A program made the translations under genes and the position numbers. A model generated the notes under the pieces. It saw only the letters and a list, made by a program, of their open reading frames with translations. It was not told where the DNA came from and ran no database searches. 64,000 nucleotides of DNA from UBA7803 sp963822255 (GTDB taxonomy: Bacteria; Pseudomonadota; Gammaproteobacteria; Pseudomonadales; Azotimanducaceae), in assembly GCA_963822255.1 (NCBI GenBank), contig CAWGGV010000004.1, positions 124,001-188,000 of the forward strand. Reading direction: 5' to 3'. Positions 35,214-43,548 of the stretch are shown here, piece after piece; within the stretch, counting starts at the first letter, position 1; each line of letters opens with the position of its first letter.

Positions 35214-37157
35214 ATGGCAAACGCGCAAACCGCAGATACCGGCGGCTCGTCCGCCACCTATGGTTTTCAGACCGAGGCAAAGCAGCTCCTGAAGCTGATG
35301 ATTCACTCCCTGTACTCCAACAGGGACATCTTCCTGCGTGAGCTGATCTCCAACGCCTCCGACGCCATCGATAAGCTGCGATTCCGAGCCATCGAGCATC
35401 CCCAGCTCGTGGCCGAAGACGGGGTGGGGGGCGCGGATTACGCCATCACCCTGAACTTCGACCCCGACGCCGGCACCTTGACCGTCACCGACAACGGCAT
35501 CGGCATGACCCGTCAGGAGGTCATCGACCATCTCGGCACCATCGCCCGGTCCGGTACGGCGGAGTTCCTGGCCCAGCTCACCGGTGACCAGAAGAAGGAC
35601 GCGGCGCTGATCGGCCAGTTCGGCGTCGGCTTCTACAGCGCCTTCATGGTGGCGGACGAGGTCGAGGTGCTGACCCGGGCCGCCGGCACTGACGAAGGTA
35701 CCCGCTGGACGTCCCGCGGCGAGGACAGCTTCACCGTGGCAGACGCACCGGACCTGCCCCGCGGCACGTCGGTCATCCTGCATCTGAACGAGACGTCGAA
35801 GGAGTTCGCCGACGATTTCCGGCTGCGCAGCATCGTCCGGCGATACTCGGATCACATCGGCGTGCCGGTGCGCATGCCGGTGCAGGACCACGGCGACGAC
35901 GAGGACAAGGAGAAGAAGCAAGCGGCTGAGGCGGCAAAGTTCGAGACGGTCAATTCCGCTCGGGCCCTCTGGACCCGGCCGCGTACCGATCTCTCCGACG
36001 ACGATTACAAGGAGTTCTACAAGCACGTCTCCCACGATTTCGAGGATCCGCTCACCTGGAGCCACAACAAGGTCGAAGGCAAGCTCGAGTACACGAGCCT
36101 GCTGTACGTGCCGAAACGGGCGCCCTTCGACCTGTGGAACCGGGATGCGCCCCGCGGGCTCAAGCTCTACGTCCAGCGGGTGTTCATCATGGACGACGCC
36201 GAGCAGTTCCTGCCCCTTTACCTGCGCTTCATCAAAGGGGTGGTCGATTGCGCCGACCTGCCGCTCAATGTGTCGCGCGAGATCCTCCAGCAGGACGAGC
36301 GGGTCAGCACCATCCGCTCAGCGCTCAGCAAACGGGCGCTCGCCATGCTGCAGACCCTGGCCGACAAGCAGCCCGACGAGTACCGCACGTTCTGGAACGA
36401 GTTCGGCGAGGTGCTGAAGGAGGGCAGCGGTGAGGATTTCGGCAATCGCGAAGCGGTGGCGAAGCTGCTGCGCTTCTGCTCCACCCGAAGCGTCGCGGAG
36501 GACGATCCGAAGGCCGAGACCGTGAGTCTCGACGCCTACCTCGAGCGCCTGGTGGACGGTCAGGACCAGATCTACTACCTGGTGGCAGAGTCGTTCGACG
36601 CCGCGGTGAAGAGCCCGCACCTGGAGGTGTTCAAGGACCGTGGCATCGAGGTGCTGCTGCTGCACGAGCGCATCGACGAGTGGCTCATGGCGAACCTGGC
36701 CGAATACCGGGACAAGCGCTTCCAGGACGTGACCCGGGCCGATCTGGTGCTGCCCGGCGAGTCGGCGGACGAGGCCAAGCAGGAGGACGGCGACGATCCT
36801 GTGAGCCAGCGTATCGCCAAGGTCCTCGGTGACCGGGTGGAGAAGGTGCGGCCGAGCAAGCGGCTCAAGGATTCGCCCGCCTGTCTGGTGCTCGGCGAGT
36901 TCAGCCTCGGTCCGCAGATGCGGCGCATCATGGAAGCCACCGGTCAGGCCCTGCCGGAAAGCAAACCCCAGTTCGAGTACAACCCGGATCATCCGTTGCT
37001 GGCGCGCCTGGACTCCGAGAGCGACGAGGACCGCTTTGCCGAGCTGGTGCTGGTGCTGTTCGATCAGGCGCGGCTGGCCGGCGGCGGAACCCTGCCGGAT
37101 GCGCCCGCCTACGTGGAGCGCATCAATCGCCTGTTGCTGGAGCTTCTGCCGTCATAG
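35214..37157 (+). CDS. htpG: HSP90-family chaperone HtpG
   Basis: HtpG is the bacterial Hsp90, an ATP-dependent cytosolic chaperone dimer. The 647-residue product has the GHKL ATPase motifs LRELISNASDAIDKLR, VTDNGIGMT and GQFGVGFYSAFMVAD, the middle-domain arginine region NVSREILQQD, and the C-terminal dimer domain. A signal peptide is absent. ATG 35214 follows AGGGGACG. No clear sigma-32 promoter was identified in the short upstream gap. Confidence 0.97.
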   Translation: MANAQTADTGGSSATYGFQTEAKQLLKLMIHSLYSNRDIFLRELISNASDAIDKLRFRAIEHPQLVAEDGVGGADYAITLNFDPDAGTLTVTDNGIGMTRQEVIDHLGTIARSGTAEFLAQLTGDQKKDAALIGQFGVGFYSAFMVADEVEVLTRAAGTDEGTRWTSRGEDSFTVADAPDLPRGTSVILHLNETSKEFADDFRLRSIVRRYSDHIGVPVRMPVQDHGDDEDKEKKQAAEAAKFETVNSARALWTRPRTDLSDDDYKEFYKHVSHDFEDPLTWSHNKVEGKLEYTSLLYVPKRAPFDLWNRDAPRGLKLYVQRVFIMDDAEQFLPLYLRFIKGVVDCADLPLNVSREILQQDERVSTIRSALSKRALAMLQTLADKQPDEYRTFWNEFGEVLKEGSGEDFGNREAVAKLLRFCSTRSVAEDDPKAETVSLDAYLERLVDGQDQIYYLVAESFDAAVKSPHLEVFKDRGIEVLLLHERIDEWLMANLAEYRDKRFQDVTRADLVLPGESADEAKQEDGDDPVSQRIAKVLGDRVEKVRPSKRLKDSPACLVLGEFSLGPQMRRIMEATGQALPESKPQFEYNPDHPLLARLDSESDEDRFAELVLVLFDQARLAGGGTLPDAPAYVERINRLLLELLPS

Positions 37158-37205
37158 GGGGTAGCATCGACGACTCACTCCGCTGGCCGAAGACCCCCAC
37201 GCGCC

Positions 37206-38282
37206 ATGGACGCTGCTTCTGACGCTGCCGCTCACTCCGCCGATCACCTGGCGATCGAGGTCGCCGTGGTCGGTGGCGGCAGCTTCGGCACCGTCATCGC
37301 CAACATCGCCGCCGGCAATGGCTATCTGACTCATTTATGGATGCGTGACCAGCGTCAGGTCGCCGACTGCCTCAGCCATCGGGAAAATCGCCGCTACCTG
37401 CCCGGCCATCGCCTGCACGACCGGGTGGCGCCCACAGCCGACCTCGAGCGCGCGCTGGACAGCAGCAGCGTGATCTTCATGTCCGTGCCCAGCGCCTCGT
37501 TCCGCGAGGTCTCGGAGTTGCTGGCGCGCCACAGCGATGCCGACGACGTGGTCATCAGCGCCACCAAAGGCATCGAGCGCACCAGCGACGGCAGCGGCTT
37601 CCGGCTGATGAGCGAGATCCTCCGGGAGCTCGTGCCCACGGAGCGCATCGGCGTGCTGTCGGGCCCGAATCTGGCTGAAGAGATCGCCGACGGCCATTAC
37701 ACCGGCACGGTGGTGGCGAGCCCGGATCCCGGCGTCTGCGACCGCGTGCAGACCGTGCTGAAGAGCGAAACCTTCCGCGTCTACGAGAATCCGGACGTGT
37801 ACGGCGTCGAGTTGGCCGGTGCGCTGAAGAACATCTACGCCATCGTCTGCGGCATCGCCGGCGGGCTCGGCGTGGGTCAGAACACCATTGCCATGCTGAT
37901 CACCCGCAGCCTTGCCGAGATGAGCCGGTTCGCGGTGTCGCTGGGCGCCAATCCGTTCACGTTCCTGGGGCTGGCCGGGGTCGGCGACCTGATGGTCACC
38001 TGCACGTCGCCCCTGTCCCGCAACTATCAGCTCGGCTGGCGGCTCGGCCAGGGCCTGTCGCTGTCCGAGGCCCTCGACGATCTGGGCAAGCTGGCGGAAG
38101 GCGTCAACACCCTCCGCGTGATCTGCGAGCGCGCCCGGTTGCAGGGCGTCTACATGCCCCTGGCCAGCGGCCTGCACCGGGTGCTGTTCGAGGGCGAGGA
38201 GATGGCCGCCGTGATCACCGAGCTGATGACCGGGAGCCAGGCGCTCGACGTGGAGTTCGCCCGTCCCGGCACGGCCGGCTGA
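37206..38282 (+). CDS. gpsA: NAD(P)H-dependent glycerol-3-phosphate dehydrogenase
   Basis: GpsA reduces dihydroxyacetone phosphate to sn-glycerol 3-phosphate for phospholipid synthesis. The 358-residue product has VAVVGGGSFGTVIA (nucleotide fold), ATKGIE, SGPNLAEEI, the catalytic lysine in ELAGALKNIYAI and the TRSLAEMSR helix. About 15 extra residues precede the fold from ATG 37206, which lacks a strong ribosome site, so a later start is possible. prmB begins one base after the stop. Confidence 0.95.
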   Translation: MDAASDAAAHSADHLAIEVAVVGGGSFGTVIANIAAGNGYLTHLWMRDQRQVADCLSHRENRRYLPGHRLHDRVAPTADLERALDSSSVIFMSVPSASFREVSELLARHSDADDVVISATKGIERTSDGSGFRLMSEILRELVPTERIGVLSGPNLAEEIADGHYTGTVVASPDPGVCDRVQTVLKSETFRVYENPDVYGVELAGALKNIYAIVCGIAGGLGVGQNTIAMLITRSLAEMSRFAVSLGANPFTFLGLAGVGDLMVTCTSPLSRNYQLGWRLGQGLSLSEALDDLGKLAEGVNTLRVICERARLQGVYMPLASGLHRVLFEGEEMAAVITELMTGSQALDVEFARPGTAG

Positions 38283-38283
38283 C

Positions 38284-39216
38284 GTGTCGCGGGCGGACGA
38301 ACGTGCTGGCGCGCCGCCGCCTGAGCCGGCGACGGTGCAATCCTGCATTCGGGCGCTGACCGCACGCTTCGAAGCGGCTGGGTTGATGTTCGGGCACGGC
38401 TTCGACAACGCCTGGGACGAAGCCGTGGCCTTGGTGCTGTCCGTGACCGGGTTGCCGGACGACCGTTCCGTCCTCGGGCAGGCGCTCGGCGGTGCCGACG
38501 CGGCACGGATCAGATCGCTGGCCGGGCGCCGCATTCAGGAGCGGATACCGCTCGCGTACCTGCTGGGACACTGCACGTTCGCCGGCGAGAAGTTCCTGGT
38601 GGAGCCGGGCGTGATCATTCCGCGCTCGCCCATCGGCGCGCTCCTTTGCGATCGGCTCTCGCCGTGGCTGCGGCATCGGCCGGGCCGCATCCTCGACCTG
38701 TGCTGCGGCTCCGGCTGCATCGGCATCGTCGCGGCCAAAGCCTTTCCCGCCGCGACCGTGGATCTGGCCGATCTGGATCCGAAGGCGGTGCAGCTTGCCC
38801 GCCGCAACGTCGATGCCCATGGGCTGAAAGACCGGGTGCGGGTGCACCGCTCCGATCTCTTCGACGGGCTTCCGGACGGGCGCTGGGATCTGATCGTCAG
38901 CAACCCCCCTTACGTCGACCGGGCCGAGATGGCCGCGTTGCCGCCCGAGTATCGCCATGAGCCTGTCCTCAGCCTCGCCGGCGGGGACGACGGGCTGGAT
39001 CTGGTGGTGCGGATACTGGATGCGCTGCCGCAGCGGCTGGCACCGGGCGGCACCTTCGTCTGCGAAGTGGGCGCCAGCGCCCCAGCCCTGGAGCGGCGCT
39101 ATCCGCGAGCTCATTTCCTCTGGCCCGAGCTGCCCGAGGGCGGCGAGGGGGTGTTCATCTCGGTAGACGACTCGGCTGACGACTCGGTCGACGACTCGAT
39201 CGACCACTCCGCTTGA
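38284..39216 (+). CDS. prmB: Ribosomal protein uL3 glutamine N5-methyltransferase
   Basis: PrmB methylates a glutamine of ribosomal protein L3 with S-adenosylmethionine. The 310-residue product has ILDLCCGSGCIGIVAA (AdoMet site) and the NPPY catalytic motif. PrmB rather than HemK/PrmC is favoured by the long N-terminal domain and by the adjacent aroC, a common gammaproteobacterial pair. It starts at GTG 38284. The last 16 residues are four units of Asp-Asp-Ser-X type encoded by a 12-bp tandem repeat (39163-39210), outside the conserved fold. Confidence 0.92.
   Translation: MSRADERAGAPPPEPATVQSCIRALTARFEAAGLMFGHGFDNAWDEAVALVLSVTGLPDDRSVLGQALGGADAARIRSLAGRRIQERIPLAYLLGHCTFAGEKFLVEPGVIIPRSPIGALLCDRLSPWLRHRPGRILDLCCGSGCIGIVAAKAFPAATVDLADLDPKAVQLARRNVDAHGLKDRVRVHRSDLFDGLPDGRWDLIVSNPPYVDRAEMAALPPEYRHEPVLSLAGGDDGLDLVVRILDALPQRLAPGGTFVCEVGASAPALERRYPRAHFLWPELPEGGEGVFISVDDSADDSVDDSIDHSA
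39163..39210 (+). repeat. 12-bp tandem repeat at the prmB 3' end
   Basis: Four in-frame units read GTAGACGACTCG, GCTGACGACTCG, GTCGACGACTCG and ATCGACCACTCC, and end two codons before the prmB stop. They encode an acidic Val/Ala/Ile-Asp-Asp-Ser tail. Confidence 0.85.
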
Positions 39217-39287
39217 GCGGCGTCCGAGCTTGCGTCCCCCCAGGGCTGTTTCCATACTTCGCGCTCGCACAGGACGGGGGCGCCGGC

Positions 39288-40371
39288 ATGGCGGGCAACA
39301 GCTTCGGGCAGCTATTCCGGGTCACCACCTTCGGTGAGAGCCACGGGCCTGCCCTCGGTGCCGTGGTCGACGGCTGCCCTCCCGGCATGCCCCTCAGCGA
39401 AGCCGATCTGCAGCGCGACCTGGACCGCCGGCGCCCGGGTCAGTCCCGCTACACTACCCAGCGCGACGAGCCCGACCAGGTTCGAATCCTCTCCGGCGTC
39501 TTCGAAGGTGTCACCACCGGCACGCCCATCGGCCTGGTGATCGACAACGTGGATCAGAAGAGTAAGGACTACAGCAGTATCAAAGAGTTGTATCGCCCTG
39601 CTCATGCAGACTTCACGTATCAGAAGAAGTATGGCATCCGCGACTATAGGGGCGGCGGGCGCGCCTCGGCCCGTGAGACCGCGATGCGCGTGGCGGCCGC
39701 CGGGATCGCCCGCAAGTACCTCGCCGAGCACTCGGGAACCACCGTGCGCGGCTATCTGTCGGCCATCGGGCCGCTGACCTTCGAGCCCCGGGATCTGGCC
39801 GCCGTCGACGACAACCCGTTCTTCTGCCCGGAACCGGACCGGATCGACGAGATCGCCGGGTTCATCGACCGCCTGCGGCGGGAGGGCGACTCCATCGGCG
39901 CCGAGGTGACGGTGATTGCCAGCGGCGTGCCGGTCGGGCTCGGCGAGCCTGTGTTCGGCAAGCTCGATGCCGAGCTGGCGGGCGCGCTGATGAGCATCAA
40001 CGCGGTCAAGGGCGTGGCGGTGGGCGACGGCTTCGCACGTGGTGGGCCAGCGGGGCACCGAGCACCGGGACGAAATGACGGCGGCAGGCTTCGCCAGCAA
40101 CCATGCCGGCGGCGTGCTCGGCGGCATCAGCACCGGGCAGGAGCTGATCAGCCGGATCGCGCTCAAGCCCACCTCGAGCCTCACCACTCCAGGGCGCTCG
40201 GTGGACGTGCACGGCAACGAGGTGGAGGTGGTCACCAAGGGCCGGCACGACCCGTGTGTGGGGATTCGTGCGGTGCCGATTGCCGAAGCCATGGTGGCTC
40301 TGGTGCTCATGGATCAGCTCATGCGCCACCGCGCCCAGGTCCCGGTACCGGCCGCCCCGGCAGGGCGGTGA
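39288..40371 (+). CDS. aroC: Chorismate synthase, one-base frameshift
   Basis: AroC removes phosphate from EPSP to give chorismate, using reduced FMN. The first frame carries GNSFGQLFRVTTFGESHG, RRRPGQSRYTTQRDE and RGGGRASARETAMRVAAG-type sequence (GGGRASARETAMRVAAAG). The second carries VVGQRGTEHRDEM, SNHAGGVLGGISTGQ and RHDPCVGIRAVPIAEAM. Deleting the C at 40038 joins GDGFA to VVGQRGTEHRDE, as in the family, and gives 360 residues. ATG 39288 follows a GGGGG ribosome site. The enzyme is essential for aromatic synthesis, so a sequence error is the favoured reading. The end abuts the convergent LysR gene. Confidence 0.93.
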
Positions 40372-40372
40372 C

Positions 40373-41275
40373 TCAGGCCGGCCGATCGGCGCCATCCGCG
40401 AAACCGAGCAGGACCTCCTGAAACGCCCGGGTGGCGTTCGACAGGGTGCGGCGCGGGTTGGTCACGTAACCGAGGCTGCGCCTGAGCGGCGGCGCATCGC
40501 GCACCGGCAGGATCACCAGCGGCGGCTTGACCATGCTCCGGGGCAGCACGCTCCAGCCGAGGCCGACGCCGACCAGCATGGCGATGGTTTCCAGATAGTT
40601 GGTGACGAGGCTCGGCCGCAGGCCGAGCCCGATGCGGCCGAATGCCTCCACGACGATGCGGCCGGTATACGTGGTGAGCCCCGGCAGCACCGGCTGCGCG
40701 GCGGCCAGGTCGGCCAGCTCGAGGGGACCGCGGCAAGCCAGCTCGTGCTCCTCCGAGCCCACCAGCACCAGCGGATCGTTCCACAGCACCCGCGACTCCA
40801 GCTCCCCTTCGCCCTTGGGGTTCAGGGTCACCACGGCAATCTCCGTTTCCGCGCGCCGCACCAGCTCGTGAGCCTCTTCGGAATCCTCGAAACGAATGTC
40901 CAGCCGAACCTCCGGATAGCGCCGGGTGAAGGTGCGCAGAGCCGGCGCCAGGCGGTGCAGGCCGGCGTGGTGGGAGGTGGCAACGGCCAGCTCGCCGGCG
41001 ACCCGGCGGTCCATGTCCTTGAGCTCCCGCTGGGTGTCGGCCAGATCGCGGAGCACCGCCTCGGCCCGGGGCCGCAGCACCCTCCCGGCGTCGGTGAGAT
41101 AGATGCGCTTGCCGACCCGGTCGAACAGCCGGCATTCCATGGCCGACTCCAGAGCTCGGATGCGCTTGCTCACCGCCGGCTGGGTCAGGTGCAGGCGCTC
41201 TGCGGCGCGCGAGAAGGACTCGTGCTCCGCGACCGCGAGAAATGCCTGCAGATCGTTCAGGTTCATGTCGCGCAT
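40373..41275 (-). CDS. LysR-family transcriptional regulator, divergent from leuC
   Basis: This 300-residue protein has an N-terminal winged helix (LNDLQAFLAVAEHESFSRAA then LHLTQPAVSKRIRALE) and a periplasmic-binding-protein-like effector domain (about 92-295). Divergence from leuCDB suggests control of leucine synthesis, though the effector is not evident. ATG 41275 or ATG 41266 could start it. A 16-bp palindrome lies 6-21 bp beyond ATG 41275 in the shared promoter region. Its 3' end is one base from aroC, transcribed the other way. Confidence 0.9.
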   Translation of the reverse strand: MRDMNLNDLQAFLAVAEHESFSRAAERLHLTQPAVSKRIRALESAMECRLFDRVGKRIYLTDAGRVLRPRAEAVLRDLADTQRELKDMDRRVAGELAVATSHHAGLHRLAPALRTFTRRYPEVRLDIRFEDSEEAHELVRRAETEIAVVTLNPKGEGELESRVLWNDPLVLVGSEEHELACRGPLELADLAAAQPVLPGLTTYTGRIVVEAFGRIGLGLRPSLVTNYLETIAMLVGVGLGWSVLPRSMVKPPLVILPVRDAPPLRRSLGYVTNPRRTLSNATRAFQEVLLGFADGADRPA

Positions 41276-41280
41276 ATCCG

Positions 41281-41316
41281 TCCATTCCTGAATGGAATCG
41301 GGCCCATAAGTATAAT
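41281..41316 (+). promoter_or_regulatory. LysR-type operator palindrome and TATAAT -10 box for leuC
   Basis: TCCATTC-CT-GAATGGA (41281-41296) is a perfect inverted repeat. A TATAAT hexamer follows at 41311-41316 on the plus strand. The palindrome covers the expected -35 position, and no good TTGACA is present, which fits an activator-dependent promoter. The minus strand has TATACT at 41309-41314 for the regulator. Binding by the LysR protein is inferred from position. Confidence 0.55.
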
Positions 41317-41389
41317 GAATTTGAGTTATCTTTGTCGGCCTTCTACCATACCCGTCCCACGCTCGATGAACCCCGGAGATTCACCTCAG

Positions 41390-42805
41390 GTGCCAACGAA
41401 AACCCTCTACGACAAGGTCTGGGACGCTCACGTGGTCGGCCAGCGCGCCGACGGCCAGACCATGCTCTACATCGATCAGCAGCTGCTTCACGAGGTGACC
41501 TCGCCCCAGGCGTTCGAAGGGCTCGAGCTGGCCGGCCGGGCGCCGTGGCGGGTGGCGGCGAACCTGGCTACACCGGATCACAACGTGCCGACCGAGCACC
41601 GGGAGCGCGGGCTTCAGGGCATCGAGGATCCGGTGGCGCTCGAGCAGGTGGTGACCTTGGATCGCAACTGCCGTCGCTGGGGCATCACCGAGTTCGACAT
41701 CGGCGACGTCCGCCAGGGCATCGTCCACGTCATGGGGCCGGAGCAGGGCGCGACCCTGCCGGGGATGACCATCGTCTGCGGGGACTCCCACACCTCTACC
41801 CACGGGGCCTTCGCCGCCCTGGCTCAGGGCATCGGCACTTCCGAGGTGGAGCATGTGCTGGCCACTCAGTGTCTGGTGCAGAGCCGGGCCCGGAACTACC
41901 GGATCGAGGTGAGCGGCACTCTGCAACCCGGCGTCTTCGCCAAGGACCTGATACTGGCGATCATCGGCCGCATCGGCACCGCGGGCGCCACCGGACACAC
42001 CCTGGAATATGCTGGGGAGGCGGTGCGGGCGCTGTCCATGGAGGGGCGCATGACCCTGTGCAACATGGCCATCGAGGCGGGTGCGCGGGCGGGCATGGTG
42101 GCGGTGGACGACCTCACCCTGGAATACGTCCACGGCCGTCCGCTGGCGCCCACCGGAAGCCGCTGGAATGAAGCCGAAGCGTACTGGCGCACGCTCGTGT
42201 CCGATCCGGATGCGGTATTCGACAGCACGCTGCTGCTCGCCGCCGGCGACATCGCGCCCCACGTGAGCTGGGGCACCTCGCCGGAGATGGTGGCGCCGGT
42301 GACGGGCGCGGCGCCGAACCCGGACCGGCTGGAGGATCCGGTCGCCGCGGACGGCGTGCGCCGGGCGCTGGAGTACATGGGCCTCGCCGCTGACCAGCCC
42401 ATCACCGACATCCGCCTGGACCGGGTGTTCATCGGCTCGTGCACCAACGCGCGCATCGAGGATCTGCGGGCGGCCGCGGCGGTGGTGAAAGGCCGCCGGG
42501 TGGCGAGCACGGTGAAACAGGCCCTGGTGGTGCCGGGATCCGGTCTGGTCAAGGCGCAGGCGGAAGCCGAGGGGCTGGCCGAGATCTTCGTCAACGCCGG
42601 CTTCGAGTGGCGGGCCGCCGGATGCTCCATGTGCCTGGCTATGAACCCGGACCGTCTGCTGCCCGGCGAGCATTGCGCGTCCACCTCCAACCGCAACTTC
42701 GAGGGCCGGCAGGGTCGCGGCGGGCGCACTCATCTGGTGAGCCCGGCCATGGCGGCTGCGGCCGCGGTGGCGGGCCGCTTCGTCGATGTGAGGGAATCCC
42801 TATGA
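41390..42805 (+). CDS. leuC: 3-isopropylmalate dehydratase large subunit
   Basis: LeuC, with LeuD, isomerises 2- to 3-isopropylmalate through a 4Fe-4S cluster. The 471-residue product has CGDSHTSTHGAFAALAQGIG, the cluster cysteines in FIGSCTNAR and AAGCSMCLAMN, and STSNRNFEGRQG. GTG 41390 gives the usual TKTLYDKVWDAHVV start. ATG 41366 would add eight residues, and an upstream ATG at 41315 overlaps the -10 box and is rejected. The stop overlaps leuD (ATGA). Confidence 0.95.
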   Translation: MPTKTLYDKVWDAHVVGQRADGQTMLYIDQQLLHEVTSPQAFEGLELAGRAPWRVAANLATPDHNVPTEHRERGLQGIEDPVALEQVVTLDRNCRRWGITEFDIGDVRQGIVHVMGPEQGATLPGMTIVCGDSHTSTHGAFAALAQGIGTSEVEHVLATQCLVQSRARNYRIEVSGTLQPGVFAKDLILAIIGRIGTAGATGHTLEYAGEAVRALSMEGRMTLCNMAIEAGARAGMVAVDDLTLEYVHGRPLAPTGSRWNEAEAYWRTLVSDPDAVFDSTLLLAAGDIAPHVSWGTSPEMVAPVTGAAPNPDRLEDPVAADGVRRALEYMGLAADQPITDIRLDRVFIGSCTNARIEDLRAAAAVVKGRRVASTVKQALVVPGSGLVKAQAEAEGLAEIFVNAGFEWRAAGCSMCLAMNPDRLLPGEHCASTSNRNFEGRQGRGGRTHLVSPAMAAAAAVAGRFVDVRESL

Positions 42806-43440
42806 AGCCGTTCACTGTAGCAACGGGTACGGTGGCCCCGCTCGATCGCGCCAACGTGGACACCGATCAGATCATTCCCAAGCAGTATCTGAAGTCGATT
42901 CGCCGCACCGGCTTCGGCGATTATCTGTTTGATGCGTGGCGCTTCGAGGACGAGGGCGACATCGGCGTCACGCCCAACGAGCGGCACCTGAACCGGTCCT
43001 TCGTGCTGAACCAGTCCCGCTATCAGGGCGCCAGGGTGCTGCTCGCCGGGCGTAATTTCGGCTGCGGCTCGAGTCGTGAGCACGCGGTCTGGGCTCTGAT
43101 GGAGTACGGTTTCTGTTGCGTGATCGCTCCGAGCTTCGCCGATATTTTCTTCAGCAACTGCATCAAAAATGGCCTGTTACCGATTGTTATGGAACAAGAA
43201 ATAGTCGACAGGTTGTTCGAGCTGGCACGGTCGGAGGCGGGCCTGTCGGTCGCCGTGGACCTGCCGGCCCAGACGGTCGCCCTGCCGGATGGTACGAGCT
43301 TCGCCTTCGACATCGAGCCGAACCGCAAGCGCATGCTGGTGGAAGGCCTCGACGACATCGGGCTCACCCTCGCCGAGGCGGACGCGATCCGGCGGTTCGA
43401 AGACCAGCACCGCCAGCGGATGCCGTGGCTGTTTCGGTGA
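42802..43440 (+). CDS. leuD: 3-isopropylmalate dehydratase small subunit
   Basis: LeuD supplies part of the active site of isopropylmalate isomerase. The 212-residue product has ANVDTDQIIPKQYLK, the GRNFGCGSSREHAVWAL substrate motif and IAPSFADIFFSNCIKNGLLP. ATG 42802 overlaps the leuC stop. A REP-like hairpin follows the stop by about 10 bp, before leuB. Confidence 0.96.
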   Translation: MKPFTVATGTVAPLDRANVDTDQIIPKQYLKSIRRTGFGDYLFDAWRFEDEGDIGVTPNERHLNRSFVLNQSRYQGARVLLAGRNFGCGSSREHAVWALMEYGFCCVIAPSFADIFFSNCIKNGLLPIVMEQEIVDRLFELARSEAGLSVAVDLPAQTVALPDGTSFAFDIEPNRKRMLVEGLDDIGLTLAEADAIRRFEDQHRQRMPWLFR

Positions 43441-43450
43441 TTTTTCCGGT

Positions 43451-43509
43451 GTGGGAGCGGCCTCCTGGCCGCGATTCCGGAAAGATCGCGGCCAGGAGGC
43501 CGCTCCCAC
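43451..43509. repeat. Perfect 25-bp REP hairpin inside the leu operon
   Basis: The arms 43451-43475 (GTGGGAGCGGCCTCCTGGCC then GCGAT) and 43485-43509 are exact reverse complements around a 9-nt loop. Each arm matches the single unit at 33020. It resembles a paired REP (BIME-like) element. Located between leuD and leuB, it could stabilise the leuCD message or reduce leuB expression. No T-tract follows. Confidence 0.85.
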
Positions 43510-43548
43510 TACATACGCAATCACAATCATCTGAGGAGTTTCAGATAA

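Noticed and set aside
22266..40371. Programmed frameshifting or selenocysteine read-through as the cause of split gltA, sucB and aroC
   Set aside because: No slippery heptamer or in-frame UGA join was seen; simple one-base indels explain all three.
41315..41389. Leucine leader peptide before leuC
   Set aside because: The frame from ATG 41315 has no leucine run or stop and overlaps the -10 box.
43441..43511. Intrinsic terminator after leuD
   Set aside because: The hairpin is perfect but lacks a following T-tract and matches dispersed REP units.
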